64,000 bases of DNA from Rhizobium sp. Root1212 (GTDB taxonomy: Bacteria > Pseudomonadota > Alphaproteobacteria > Rhizobiales > Rhizobiaceae), in NCBI RefSeq assembly GCF_001424985.1, contig NZ_LMDA01000001.1, forward strand, positions 372,001 to 436,000, written 5' to 3'. Below are positions 1-7,948 of the stretch, piece after piece. The notes under the pieces were generated by a model. That model was not told where the DNA came from, did not search any database, and saw nothing but the letters and a program-made list of their open reading frames with translations. The translations under genes were made by a program, and so were the position numbers. Numbering within the stretch: the stretch's first letter is position 1; the number at the start of each line of letters is the position of its first letter.

Positions 1-1
1 G

Positions 2-511
2 GGTCTCTCCGCGATCATGATCGCCTCGGCGCTCGGGGCCAACGTGATCGCCGTCGATATCTCGGAGACGAAACTTTCCTTCGCCCGCGAGATCGGCGCG
101 GTCGCGACCATCGATGCGACGGCGACCGGCGATGTGGCCGAAGCCGTGCGCGACCTGACCGGTGGCGGCGCCCATGTGTCGATCGATGCGCTGGGCTCGC
201 CCGTCACCTGCTTCAACTCGATCAAGAACCTGCGCCGGCGCGGCCGGCATGTGCAGGTGGGCCTGATGCTCGGCGAGCATGCCGCGCCGCAGATCCCGAT
301 GGCGCAGGTGATCGGCCACGAGCTGGAAATCTACGGCAGCCACGGCATGCAGGCCTGGCGCTACGAAGCGATGCTGGCCATGATCGCATCGGGCAAGCTC
401 AATCCGCAAAAACTGATCGGCCGGCATGTCTCGCTGGACGAGGCGATCCCTGTGCTGACGACGATGGATACGGCGACCGATCTCGGGATCAGCGTGATTA
501 CGCGGTTTTGA
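2..511 (+). CDS. Zinc-type alcohol dehydrogenase, C-terminal part (left-truncated)
   Basis: The reading frame is open from the left window edge, so the start lies outside. The visible 169 residues are the Rossmann NAD(P)-binding half and C-terminal end of a medium-chain zinc-dependent alcohol dehydrogenase. The first residues ([13 protein letters not shown]) continue a GxGxxG nucleotide-binding loop, and the acidic VDIS turn at the end of beta-2 is the usual ribose contact. The C-terminal segment with [14 protein letters not shown] and the closing VITRF is typical of Tdh/YjmD-like dehydrogenases. The catalytic zinc ligands would lie upstream, so substrate cannot be judged. Short intergenic gap to the next gene contains a GC-rich palindrome. 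Confidence 0.85.
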   Translation, partial: GLSAIMIASALGANVIAVDISETKLSFAREIGAVATIDATATGDVAEAVRDLTGGGAHVSIDALGSPVTCFNSIKNLRRRGRHVQVGLMLGEHAAPQIPMAQVIGHELEIYGSHGMQAWRYEAMLAMIASGKLNPQKLIGRHVSLDEAIPVLTTMDTATDLGISVITRF

Positions 512-519
512 GGGCGGCC

Positions 520-575
520 CCCTTCTCCCCACGGGGAGGAGGGGGAGGCAACGACACCGTCCCTCAATTTTCCCC
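520..575. repeat. Fragment of a GC-rich palindromic intergenic repeat
   Basis: The gap between two genes holds CTCCCC-AC-GGGGAG (525-538) followed by purine-rich sequence. It resembles one arm of the longer RIME-like elements found at 3.6, 38.5, 42.4 and 59.8 kb, but is shortened, so it is called only as a fragment. It could also act as a weak hairpin terminator for the dehydrogenase gene. Confidence 0.4.
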
Positions 576-631
576 CTCCCCGATCCGGCATGGCGCTGGT
601 AATTTGCCGCGAGGAATCAGGGAGAATGCTC

Positions 632-1192
632 ATGGCACTTGCCGCGGAAAAACAGACGGACATGCTCTATGCGCCCGTCCTTGCCGCAAACGCCGCCCAT
701 CCGCATGGCTGGCCGCTGAGGATCATCGTCGCCTCCCAGACCGAGGCACGCCACAACCGCGCCGACTGGGCGCCGAGCCATCTGATCTCGATCCGCGCCA
801 CCGGCACGAAGCTGCTGTCGATGATCGACCTGCCGGAGGAGCGTCACCTGCAGCTCCAGTTCGGCGACGTCATGGACCCGGACGAGCCGGATGCCGCGAA
901 ACTTGCCCATATCGAGGCTGCCTTCGCTTTTATCGATACCCTACCGGCCGATGCGCATCTGCTTGTGCATTGCCTGCGCGGCATCGGCCGCTCGACGGCC
1001 CTGACGCTTGGCATCCTCGGTCGCTACATGGAGCCGGATGAGGCCGCGGCCGCCCTGCATGCGCTGCGGCCGGAAGCCAAGCCGAACCGGCATGTGGTGG
1101 GGCTCTGCGATACCGCGCTCGGGCTGAAGGGCAAGCTTGGTAAACAGGCTTTGCGGTTTCCGGCCAAGGTGTGGAAGCCCGCAAAGGGCTGA
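632..1192 (+). CDS. Protein tyrosine / dual-specificity phosphatase-like protein
   Basis: A 186-residue cytoplasmic protein with the phosphatase signature H-C-L-R-G-I-G-R-S, that is CX5R with the nucleophile near Cys114 and the phosphate-binding Arg six residues later. A general-acid Asp is plausible in the DVMDPDEPD stretch about 35 residues before it. An upstream in-frame ATG at 590 lacks a ribosome site; the ATG at 632 has GGGAGA seven bases before it, so it is preferred. Short proteins of this kind are common in Rhizobiales and usually annotated as tyrosine phosphatase family. The substrate is unknown and the neighbours do not reveal it. Confidence 0.75.
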   Translation: MALAAEKQTDMLYAPVLAANAAHPHGWPLRIIVASQTEARHNRADWAPSHLISIRATGTKLLSMIDLPEERHLQLQFGDVMDPDEPDAAKLAHIEAAFAFIDTLPADAHLLVHCLRGIGRSTALTLGILGRYMEPDEAAAALHALRPEAKPNRHVVGLCDTALGLKGKLGKQALRFPAKVWKPAKG

Positions 1193-1300
1193 GTTTTAGC
1201 AGCGGCCGCCTTTCCCTCTGGCCTTGCCATGTCGGCGGCTCTATCTTGACCCAACGTCTTTGGCGGATCGCGCGATTCCGCATTCATTCCGGAGGGTTCC

Positions 1301-1969
1301 ATGGCGTTTGCCGCCTATGTCTTCGATGCCTATGGCACGCTGTTCGACGTCCACGCCGCCGTGCGCCGGCATGCCGAGGCGATCGGGCCGGACGGACAGG
1401 CGTTTTCGGAATTGTGGCGGGCAAAACAGCTCGAATATTCCTGGATCAGGACGCTGATGGGAGCGCATGCCGATTTCTGGACGCTGACCAAGCAATCGCT
1501 CGATTATGCCTTCCGGCGCTTTCCCTCCGCCGATCCGGCGCTGAAGCCCGCCCTGCTCGACGCCTACTGGCACCTCGATTGCTACCCGGAAGTGCCCTCC
1601 GTGCTGAAGGGCCTGAAGGCCGATGGCGCGCGCATCGCCATTCTTTCCAACGGCACCGAGGCGATGCTGAAATCCGCCGTCGCCAAGGCCGGGCTCGATC
1701 TGGTGATCGACGATATCTTCTCGGTGGAACAAGTGCGCGCCTTCAAGACCGCGCCCGCCGTCTACGACATCGTCACCACCAACTACCGGCTCTATCCCCA
1801 TGTCGTGTCGTTCCAGTCTTCCAACCGCTGGGATATCGCGGGGGCGACGAAATTCGGCTTCCGCACCGTCTGGATCAACCGTGCCGACATGCCGGACGAA
1901 TACGAGGATTTCGGGCCGGCGGTGATCCTGCCCTCGCTCGAAAGCCTGAAACAGCATCAGGACGGCTGA
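1301..1969 (+). CDS. Haloacid dehalogenase, type II (HAD superfamily)
   Basis: This 222-residue protein opens with the HAD motif I, FDAYGTLFD, in which the first Asp is the nucleophile that attacks the halogenated carbon of 2-haloacids. Motif II is ILSNGT, and the conserved lysine lies in AFKTAP. The SSNRWDIAGATKFG segment is the type II 2-haloacid dehalogenase motif. Length matches the family. A strong GGAGG lies just before the ATG. Its stop is four bases from the next start, so it is probably cotranscribed with the methyltransferase. Many proteins of this type act on unknown phosphate or halide substrates, so the biological role is open. Confidence 0.88.
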   Translation: MAFAAYVFDAYGTLFDVHAAVRRHAEAIGPDGQAFSELWRAKQLEYSWIRTLMGAHADFWTLTKQSLDYAFRRFPSADPALKPALLDAYWHLDCYPEVPSVLKGLKADGARIAILSNGTEAMLKSAVAKAGLDLVIDDIFSVEQVRAFKTAPAVYDIVTTNYRLYPHVVSFQSSNRWDIAGATKFGFRTVWINRADMPDEYEDFGPAVILPSLESLKQHQDG

Positions 1970-1973
1970 ACCG

Positions 1974-2744
1974 ATGGCATGGTCGGCGGCGCAATATGTG
2001 AAATTCGAGGACGAACGCACCCGGCCGGCGCGCGATCTGCTTGCCCAGGTGCCGGATCTGCCTGACGGCGCGCTCTACGATCTCGGCTGCGGGCCGGGCA
2101 ACTCCACAGAACTGATCGCCGAGCGTTTTGAAAGCCGCGCCCCTGTCGGCATCGACAGCGACGACGACATGCTCGCGGCCGCGGCCAAACGCCTGCCGCA
2201 GCTGACATTCGAGAAAGGCGACCTTGCCGACTGGCAGCCGTCGGCGCCGGCGGCGCTGTTTTATGCCAATGCCGTGTTTCAGTGGCTGCCCGGTCATCTC
2301 GATATCCTCGAACGGCTGATGGGCGGGTTGGTTTCCGGCGGCGCTCTCGCGGTGCAGATGCCGGACAATCTGATGGAGCCGAGCCATGTGGCGATGCGGG
2401 AGGTTGCAGCAGAGGCGTCCTTCGCTGCCCATTTTGCCAAAGACCCGCGTAACAGGAACGCCCTGCCCTCTCCGGCCGTCTATATCGACCGGCTTGCGCC
2501 CTTGAGCGCTAAAATCGAGGTCTGGCACACGATCTATTATCACCGGCTCGCGAATGCCGAGGCGATCGTCGAATGGGTGAAGGGCACGGGGCTGCGCCCC
2601 TATCTCGATGCGCTGCCGGACGAGTTACGCGCGGATTATGCGGCGGCCTACCTGAAGCGCATCAGGACCGCCTATCCGCCGCTCGCTGATGGGAGAGTGC
2701 TGCTGAAGTTTCCGCGGCTGTTTATCGTGGCGGTGCGGTCGTGA
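1974..2744 (+). CDS. tam: Trans-aconitate 2-methyltransferase
   Basis: A 256-residue SAM-dependent methyltransferase. The N-terminal MAWSAAQYVKFEDERTRP stretch is characteristic of Tam, which methylates trans-aconitate, a side product that inhibits the citric acid cycle. The SAM-binding motif I is DLGCGPGNSTE, and the acidic ribose-binding GIDSDDDML follows. NAVFQWLPGH is the family's motif IV region. It starts four bases after the dehalogenase stop and its 3' end overlaps the convergent chaC gene by 23 bases. Confidence 0.92.
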   Translation: MAWSAAQYVKFEDERTRPARDLLAQVPDLPDGALYDLGCGPGNSTELIAERFESRAPVGIDSDDDMLAAAAKRLPQLTFEKGDLADWQPSAPAALFYANAVFQWLPGHLDILERLMGGLVSGGALAVQMPDNLMEPSHVAMREVAAEASFAAHFAKDPRNRNALPSPAVYIDRLAPLSAKIEVWHTIYYHRLANAEAIVEWVKGTGLRPYLDALPDELRADYAAAYLKRIRTAYPPLADGRVLLKFPRLFIVAVRS

Positions 2745-3447
2745 AAGACTCCTCCAGCCGGTGCAGCTTGCGGATTTCGGCGGCGACCAGGGCCTGCAGG
2801 CGCCATAGGTTGCGGTCGCGGATGCCGAATTCTTCGAGGTGCGAGACGGTGTTGTAGAGATATTCGGCGCCGGAACCAATGTGGCCACAGGCGCGCGCCA
2901 GGATATGCGCGACTTCGGAAGGCGGGTGGCGATGGGAAATGCTGCGGGCGGTTTCGCCGACCCAGAAGCCGAGCGCCGTTTTCGGCCCCTCGGCCGTGCG
3001 CACCGGCAGCCAGCGCACAGCCTGCACGCCTTCCGTTTCGCTCACCTCGCGGCGCAGCATGCGCTCGATCTGCTCCAGCCGGTTGCCGTCCGGCAGGCGG
3101 TAGATGACGCCGTCGCAGCGGCCGCCTTTGGCAAGCGCCATCATCAGGCCCGGCTGTTCGCGCGAGCCGCGCCAGCTGTTGATCTCCAGCGTAAACGCCC
3201 GGTGCCAGCCGAAGGCGGTCGCGGGCTGCATCTCGACGGCATCGAATTCCGGCTTCCAGATCAGCGAGCCATAGGCAAAGACCCAGAGCGGGCCGTGGTC
3301 GGATTCCGCCTCCAGCCTTTCGGCGAGAATGCGGTAGTCGTCGTCGGTGAGCGGCGTGAAACGGCCGTCGAGCCCCCGATCCGGCTCCTCGCGATGGCAG
3401 AGGGCCACGAGTTCTGACGTCAGTGACATGATACGCTTGGCAGGCAT
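2722..3447 (-). CDS. chaC: Gamma-glutamylcyclotransferase, ChaC family
   Basis: The WVFAYGSLIWKP motif near residue 55 is the diagnostic substrate-binding loop of ChaC proteins, which split glutathione into 5-oxoproline and Cys-Gly in the cytosol. The rest (FGWHRAFTLEINSWRGS, YRLPDGNRLEQIERMLRREV) follows the family closely, and the catalytic Glu is likely in the L-RREV region. At 241 residues it is of normal length. A second in-frame ATG at 3429 is an equally possible start; neither has a clear ribosome site. Convergent overlap with tam. Confidence 0.9.
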   Translation of the reverse strand: MPAKRIMSLTSELVALCHREEPDRGLDGRFTPLTDDDYRILAERLEAESDHGPLWVFAYGSLIWKPEFDAVEMQPATAFGWHRAFTLEINSWRGSREQPGLMMALAKGGRCDGVIYRLPDGNRLEQIERMLRREVSETEGVQAVRWLPVRTAEGPKTALGFWVGETARSISHRHPPSEVAHILARACGHIGSGAEYLYNTVSHLEEFGIRDRNLWRLQALVAAEIRKLHRLEESFTTAPPR

Positions 3448-3595
3448 GGCAGGTCTCGGATCATTTCCTGCGGCGCGAGGCCGCGATCCCCTTTTAGATG
3501 GCCGCTGCCAAAGCGGGCGTCAAGCCGAAAGGCTGTAACGGACCTCGTCTGCCATCCCCAGCAGGAGACGAAAAACGACGGAAGGTGCGGCGTAT

Positions 3596-3720
3596 CCCTT
3601 CTCCCCGCGAGCGGGGAGAAGGTGGCCGGCAGGCCGGATGAGGGGCCAAGGCGCAACATTATCGGGAACGGAGAGTCCGCCCCTCACCCTAGCCCTCTCC
3701 CCGCAAGCGGGGAGAGGGGA
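3596..3720. repeat. RIME-like palindromic intergenic element
   Basis: Two GC-rich hairpins: CTTCTCCCCGC-gag-CGGGGAGAAG, followed by GGCCGGCAGGCCGGATGAGGGG, then after a short spacer CCCTCACCCTAGCCCTCTCCCCGC-aa-GCGGGGAGAGGG. The same building blocks recur at 38470-38580, 42347-42505 and 59802-59913. This matches Rhizobium-specific intergenic mosaic elements known from the family. It sits at the 3' side of chaC-proximal sequence and the 3' end of the LysR gene. Confidence 0.85.
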
Positions 3721-3745
3721 CGACAGAGAGACTGCAGTTCGTTCT

Positions 3746-4660
3746 CTATTCCTTCTCCACACCCCGACCGATGCGCTCCACGAGGAAATCGATGAAGGCG
3801 CGGATGCGGGTGGCGAGGTGTTCGTGGCCGGCGAAGACTGCGTGGATGACTTCCTCGTCCACCGGACGGTGATCTTCCAGCAACGTCACCAGCCGGCCCG
3901 CGGCGATATCGCGTTCGACATGGAAATAGCCGATGCGGCCGATGCCGATGCCGTCCAGACAGAGCCGGCGCAGCATCACCCCGGAATTGATCAGCATTTT
4001 GCCGCTGATCGGCCGCATCATGACATGGCCGGTCTCGGGATCGAGGAAGGGCCAGCCGTCGCGGTTGCGGCGGAAGTTGAAATCGAGGCAATTGTGGGCG
4101 TCGAGATCATCCGGCGTCTGCGGCGTGCCGCGCCGTGCGAGATAGTTCGGCGCGGCCACCACCACGCGGCGGGTTTCGAGCAGTTTTCGCGCCTTGAGGC
4201 TCGAATCGCGCAAAATCCCGGAGCGGATGGCGATATCGGTGCGCTCCTCGACAAGATCGATCACGCCGTCGGTTAGCGACAGGTCGAGCTGCACATGCGG
4301 ATAGAGCGCCAGGAAATCGCCGATCAGCGGCATGATGTAGCGCTCGCCGAAGCCGACCAGCGCGTTGACGCGCAGCAAACCGCGCGGCACCGCCTGCCCG
4401 CCGGAGGAGACCACGATCTCCGTTTCGGCGATATCGGCGAGGATGCGGCGTGCCCGCGCCAGATAGATCTCGCCTTCCGGCGTCAATTGCAGCGAGCGGG
4501 TGGTGCGCACCAGAAGCCGGGTGCCGAGGCGGTCTTCCATGCGGGTGACGAGCTTGCTGACGGCCGATGGCGAGAGCTTCAGCTTGCGGCCGGCGGCTGA
4601 AAAGCTGCGCAGCTCCGCCGCCGTGGCGAACACTTCCATCTCCCCTGCCCGGTTGTCCAT
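3746..4660 (-). CDS. LysR-family transcriptional regulator
   Basis: The N-terminal winged helix-turn-helix reads EVFATAAELRSFSAAGRKLK, then SPSAVSKLVTRMEDRLG and LLVRTTRSLQLT, the standard LysR DNA-binding layout; a periplasmic-binding-like effector domain follows to the end (304 residues). The ATG at 4660 has AAGGA at eight bases, while the ATG at 4669 directly abuts it, so 4660 is preferred. It is divergent from an MFS efflux gene, and a 19-bp perfect palindrome lies in front of its start, so it probably controls itself and the transporter. The effector is unknown. Confidence 0.88.
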   Translation of the reverse strand: MDNRAGEMEVFATAAELRSFSAAGRKLKLSPSAVSKLVTRMEDRLGTRLLVRTTRSLQLTPEGEIYLARARRILADIAETEIVVSSGGQAVPRGLLRVNALVGFGERYIMPLIGDFLALYPHVQLDLSLTDGVIDLVEERTDIAIRSGILRDSSLKARKLLETRRVVVAAPNYLARRGTPQTPDDLDAHNCLDFNFRRNRDGWPFLDPETGHVMMRPISGKMLINSGVMLRRLCLDGIGIGRIGYFHVERDIAAGRLVTLLEDHRPVDEEVIHAVFAGHEHLATRIRAFIDFLVERIGRGVEKE

Positions 4661-4670
4661 CGGCCCCATC

Positions 4671-4689
4671 CTTTGAATTCAATTCAAAG
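4671..4689. promoter_or_regulatory. Palindromic operator candidate between lysR and MFS gene
   Basis: CTTTGAATT-C-AATTCAAAG is a perfect 19-bp palindrome ten bases before the LysR start, in the 130-bp divergent gap. LysR proteins typically bind T-N11-A dyads in such gaps; TTGAATTCAATTCAA contains that spacing. Functional assignment is an inference from position. Confidence 0.55.
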
Positions 4690-4792
4690 GCATTTATCCA
4701 TTCCTGCGGATTATCATGCAAGTGGTCTTTCGCCATATTGCCGGCATCGATAACCCGGAACCGCCCGCCTTGACCGGGCGAAGAGGTGTTTT

Positions 4793-5974
4793 ATGCCCCT
4801 TGCTCTCTTTGCGCTCACGATCGCGGCCTATGCGATCGGCACCACCGAATTCGTCATCGTCGGGCTGTTGCCGACGGTGGCCCAGGATCTCCAGATCACG
4901 CTGCCCGTCGCCGGCCTGATCGTTTCCATCTATGCGCTCGGTGTCACCTTCGGCGCGCCGATCCTGACGGCGCTGACCGGCCGGATCGAGCGCAAGCCGC
5001 TGCTGCTCGGCCTGATGGCGCTGTTCATCGCCGGCAACACCATGGCTGCGTTTTCTCCGAGCTATGAGCTGCTGCTCGTCGCCCGCGTGCTGTCTGCCTT
5101 CGCGCATGGCGTGTTCTTCTCGGTGGGCTCGACCATCGCGGCCGATCTCGTGCCGGAAAACCGCCGTGCCTCGGCCATCGCCATGATGTTCATGGGGCTG
5201 ACGGTCGCCATCGTCACCGGCGTTCCGCTCGGCACCTTCATCGGCCAGACCTTTGGCTGGCGCGCCACCTTCTTTGCCGTGGCCGGCCTCGGCGCCATCG
5301 CCTTCATCGGCATCGCCGCCCTCCTGCCGTCGACGCTGTCGAAGGCAGCGCCTGCGAGCCTCATGGATCAGGTCCGCGTGCTCGGCAGCGGCCGGCTGCT
5401 CATCGTCTTCGCCATGACGGCGCTGGGCTACGGCGGCACCTTCGTCACCTTTACCTTCCTTGCGCCGATGCTACAGGAGGTCACCGGCTTTGCCGCCTCT
5501 TCCGTCAGCCTCGTGCTGGTGCTTTATGGGCTGGCGATTGCTGCCGGCAATATTCTCGGCGGACGCTTTGCCGACCGCAATCCGGTGAAAGCACTGGTCT
5601 GGCTCTTTGCCGCGCAGGCCGCCGTGCTGGTGCTGTTCTCGTTCACGGCGATCTCGGCCATTCCGGCGCTGATCACGTTGGCTGCGCTGGGCTTCCTGTC
5701 CTTCGCCAATGTGCCGGGCCTGCAGCTTTATGTCGTCCAGCTTGCCCGCCAGCATCGCCCCGGTGCGGTCGATGTCGCCTCGGCGCTCAATATCGCCGCC
5801 TTCAACCTCGGCATCGCGGCCGGGGCGTGGATCGGCGGCCTGGTGGTCGCCTCGCCGCTCGGCCTCACCGCAACGCCCTGGGTCGGCGCCCTGCTTGTCC
5901 TCGGTGCGCTGGTGCTGACCGTCATCAGCCAGGCGCTCGACCGGAAGCCGGAAGCGGTTGCCCAGCCGGCCTGA
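4793..5974 (+). CDS. MFS efflux transporter, AraJ/YdhP-like
   Basis: A 393-residue, 12-helix inner-membrane carrier. The opening LALTIAAYAIGTTEFVIVGLLP is the signature of the DHA1 subfamily containing AraJ, YdhP and sugar efflux proteins; the MFS loop motif (GRIERKPLLLG) between helices 2 and 3 is present. DHA1 members export drugs or small metabolites by proton antiport. It is divergent from a LysR gene and is followed by an aldo-keto reductase, so an inducible detoxification unit is plausible. Substrate unknown. Confidence 0.88.
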   Translation: MPLALFALTIAAYAIGTTEFVIVGLLPTVAQDLQITLPVAGLIVSIYALGVTFGAPILTALTGRIERKPLLLGLMALFIAGNTMAAFSPSYELLLVARVLSAFAHGVFFSVGSTIAADLVPENRRASAIAMMFMGLTVAIVTGVPLGTFIGQTFGWRATFFAVAGLGAIAFIGIAALLPSTLSKAAPASLMDQVRVLGSGRLLIVFAMTALGYGGTFVTFTFLAPMLQEVTGFAASSVSLVLVLYGLAIAAGNILGGRFADRNPVKALVWLFAAQAAVLVLFSFTAISAIPALITLAALGFLSFANVPGLQLYVVQLARQHRPGAVDVASALNIAAFNLGIAAGAWIGGLVVASPLGLTATPWVGALLVLGALVLTVISQALDRKPEAVAQPA

Positions 5975-6061
5975 AACCGGCTTGACGCGACAGCCTTTCG
6001 CCCCATCTTAGACGACAACCCGCCCGGCCCTCGCGCCGGGCTCCCCTTGAAGGAGAAACCC

Positions 6062-6898
6062 ATGCAAACCATCGTCAAGGCCAATGGCGCTGATATCCCC
6101 GCGCTCGGCTTCGGAACCTTCCGCATGCCGGGCAACGAGGTGCTCGACATCGTGCCGCAGGCCTTGCGGCTCGGCTTCCGCCATGTCGATACCGCCCAGA
6201 TCTATGGCAACGAGGCTGAAGTCGGCACCGCCATTCAGCAATCCGGCGTGGCCCGTTCCGATATCTTCCTGACGACCAAGGTCTGGGTCGATAAATATGC
6301 CCGCGGCAGCTTTGCGGCCTCCGTCGAGGAAAGCCTGAAGAAGCTGAAAACCGATTACGTCGACCTGCTGCTCCTGCACTGGCCGGGCAACCCGGTGCCG
6401 CTCGCCGAGCAGGTGGAAGGGCTGAACGCCGTGCGTGAGGCAGGCCTCGTGCGCCATATCGGCATCAGCAATTTCAACACCCGCCAGATGGACGAGGCCG
6501 CCCGCCTTTCCAAGGCGCCTCTTGTCACCAACCAGGTGGAATACCACCCCTATCTCGACCAGACGAAGGTGCTGGACGACGCCCGGCGGCTCGGCATGTC
6601 GATCACCGCCTATTATGCAATGGCCAACGGCAAGGTGCCGAAGGACCCGCTGCTGCAGGACATCGCCAGCCGTCACAACAAGACGGCCGCACAGGTGGTT
6701 TTGCGCTGGCTGATCCAGCAACAGGGCGTCGTGACGCTCTCCAAAACCGCGACGGCGAGCCGTCTTCAGGAGAATTTCGACGTCTTCGATTTCAACCTTG
6801 CCGAGGGTGAGATGAAGGCGATCCACGGTCTTGCCCGCCCGGATGGCCGCATCGTCAATCCGGAAGGTCTTGCGCCCGTCTGGGACGAGGCCGCCTAG
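6062..6898 (+). CDS. Aldo/keto reductase (2,5-diketo-D-gluconate reductase type)
   Basis: NADPH-dependent cytosolic carbonyl reductase of 278 residues. The catalytic tetrad is visible: Asp43 and Tyr48 in HVDTAQIYGNE, Lys73 in TTKVW, and His106 in LLLHWPG. GISNFN and the C-terminal cofactor pocket (SKTATASRLQENFDVFDF) also fit AKR5-like enzymes. An earlier in-frame start at 6047 lies inside the ribosome site; AAGGAG (6050-6055) sits six bases before the ATG at 6062, which is therefore chosen. It lies 87 bases after the MFS gene on the same strand. Confidence 0.9.
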   Translation: MQTIVKANGADIPALGFGTFRMPGNEVLDIVPQALRLGFRHVDTAQIYGNEAEVGTAIQQSGVARSDIFLTTKVWVDKYARGSFAASVEESLKKLKTDYVDLLLLHWPGNPVPLAEQVEGLNAVREAGLVRHIGISNFNTRQMDEAARLSKAPLVTNQVEYHPYLDQTKVLDDARRLGMSITAYYAMANGKVPKDPLLQDIASRHNKTAAQVVLRWLIQQQGVVTLSKTATASRLQENFDVFDFNLAEGEMKAIHGLARPDGRIVNPEGLAPVWDEAA

Positions 6899-7047
6899 CC
6901 GTAACGGCCTGTCGCTCCCCTGTCATAACAAAAGATTATCGACAGGGGGGCAAAGAGGCGTATAATCACCGCACCGGCAGGAGTTGATACGGGCACTGTC
7001 GGTGAAGATTTAAAAAGCTTCCGCCCCAAGATAACAGGCAGGAAGTC

Positions 7048-7230
7048 ATGGCTCCCAATTCCATCAGTATCATCGCATCGGACGGCAAATGGCTGGTGCG
7101 CGTCGTCGAGAGCGACGGGGTCGCCGGCGAGCGGGAATTCGGCATCGAAGAACACGCGCGTTCTTATGCCGCCGGCCAGAAGGTGCGCCTCGGCATCAAG
7201 GATAAGGCACCGGCCCTCGCCAACGACTGA
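7048..7230 (+). CDS. Small conserved hypothetical protein (60 aa)
   Basis: A 60-residue soluble protein preceded by AGGAAG at a good distance. The composition (ISIIASDGKWLVRVVESDG, EREFGIEEHARSYAAGQKVRLG) suggests two or three beta strands and a helix, as in short proteins found throughout Rhizobiaceae. No signal peptide or membrane segment. I do not recognise a function. Confidence 0.65.
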   Translation: MAPNSISIIASDGKWLVRVVESDGVAGEREFGIEEHARSYAAGQKVRLGIKDKAPALAND

Positions 7231-7329
7231 CCCCCAAGCGAAAACGGCTGCATAAGCTCCTAAAACCGATTCCGGTGCCGGCCATTATGCAGTAGGGTCC
7301 GCCCATCGCCATCGACGACGGGGAAACGC

Positions 7330-7929
7330 GTGCAGAAAAGCTTCGGGCCGGCCCTTCTTGTCCTGCTTCTGGCCGGAACGTCCGCATTTGCCGACGATTG
7401 GCAGCCGGTCGAGAAATCAGCCTATTATACGATCAGCGGCACGACGGGGCCGGAGCTTTATGCCTCGATCGGCGCCAGCGGGCCTGAGATCGGCGAAGGC
7501 CGGCGCACCATCGCCTATACCAATTTCAAGCTGACCTGGACGCGCGACTACCAGCAGCACGGCAAGGCCTGCGTGCTGGCTTCCGCCCGGCCGAAGCTGA
7601 TCATCACCTATGCTCTGCCCAAACCCTCGCAAAAGCTGACCGGCGAAACCAAAAACCTGTGGCAGCGCTTTTCCGACGGCGTCGCCGCCCATGAAAAGGT
7701 GCATGGCCGGATGATCGTCGACATGGTCCACGAGATCGAGCGGCAGACGGTGGGGCTGACGGTCGAGAACGATCCCGGCTGCCGCAAGATCCGGGAGCAG
7801 ATGGTGAAAATCCTCGGCCCCATCTCCGATGCGCGGCAACAGAAAAACCGTGATTTCGACCGGGTGGAAATGAACGATGGCGGCGCGGTTCACCAGTTGG
7901 TGCTCGCGCTCGTCAATGGCGGCCGATAA
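7330..7929 (+). CDS. DUF922 secreted putative zinc protease
   Basis: GTG start with GGGGAAA upstream. Residues 1-22 form a signal peptide (hydrophobic LLVLLLAGTSAFA, then cleavage after AFA). The mature 177 residues match DUF922: YYTISGTTGPELYASI and a central VAAHEKVHGRMI, where HEKVH is an HExxH zinc-binding motif, with further conserved Glu/Asp downstream. This suggests a periplasmic metalloprotease, but activity of the family is mostly predicted. It ends 19 bases before the diguanylate cyclase gene, so they may share a transcript. Confidence 0.8.
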   Translation: MQKSFGPALLVLLLAGTSAFADDWQPVEKSAYYTISGTTGPELYASIGASGPEIGEGRRTIAYTNFKLTWTRDYQQHGKACVLASARPKLIITYALPKPSQKLTGETKNLWQRFSDGVAAHEKVHGRMIVDMVHEIERQTVGLTVENDPGCRKIREQMVKILGPISDARQQKNRDFDRVEMNDGGAVHQLVLALVNGGR

Positions 7930-7948
7930 GTCAGGGTAGCATCGAACC

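Noticed and set aside
1024-1302. A minus-strand frame over the phosphatase and gap
   Set aside because: It is antisense to the CX5R phosphatase and has no ribosome site.
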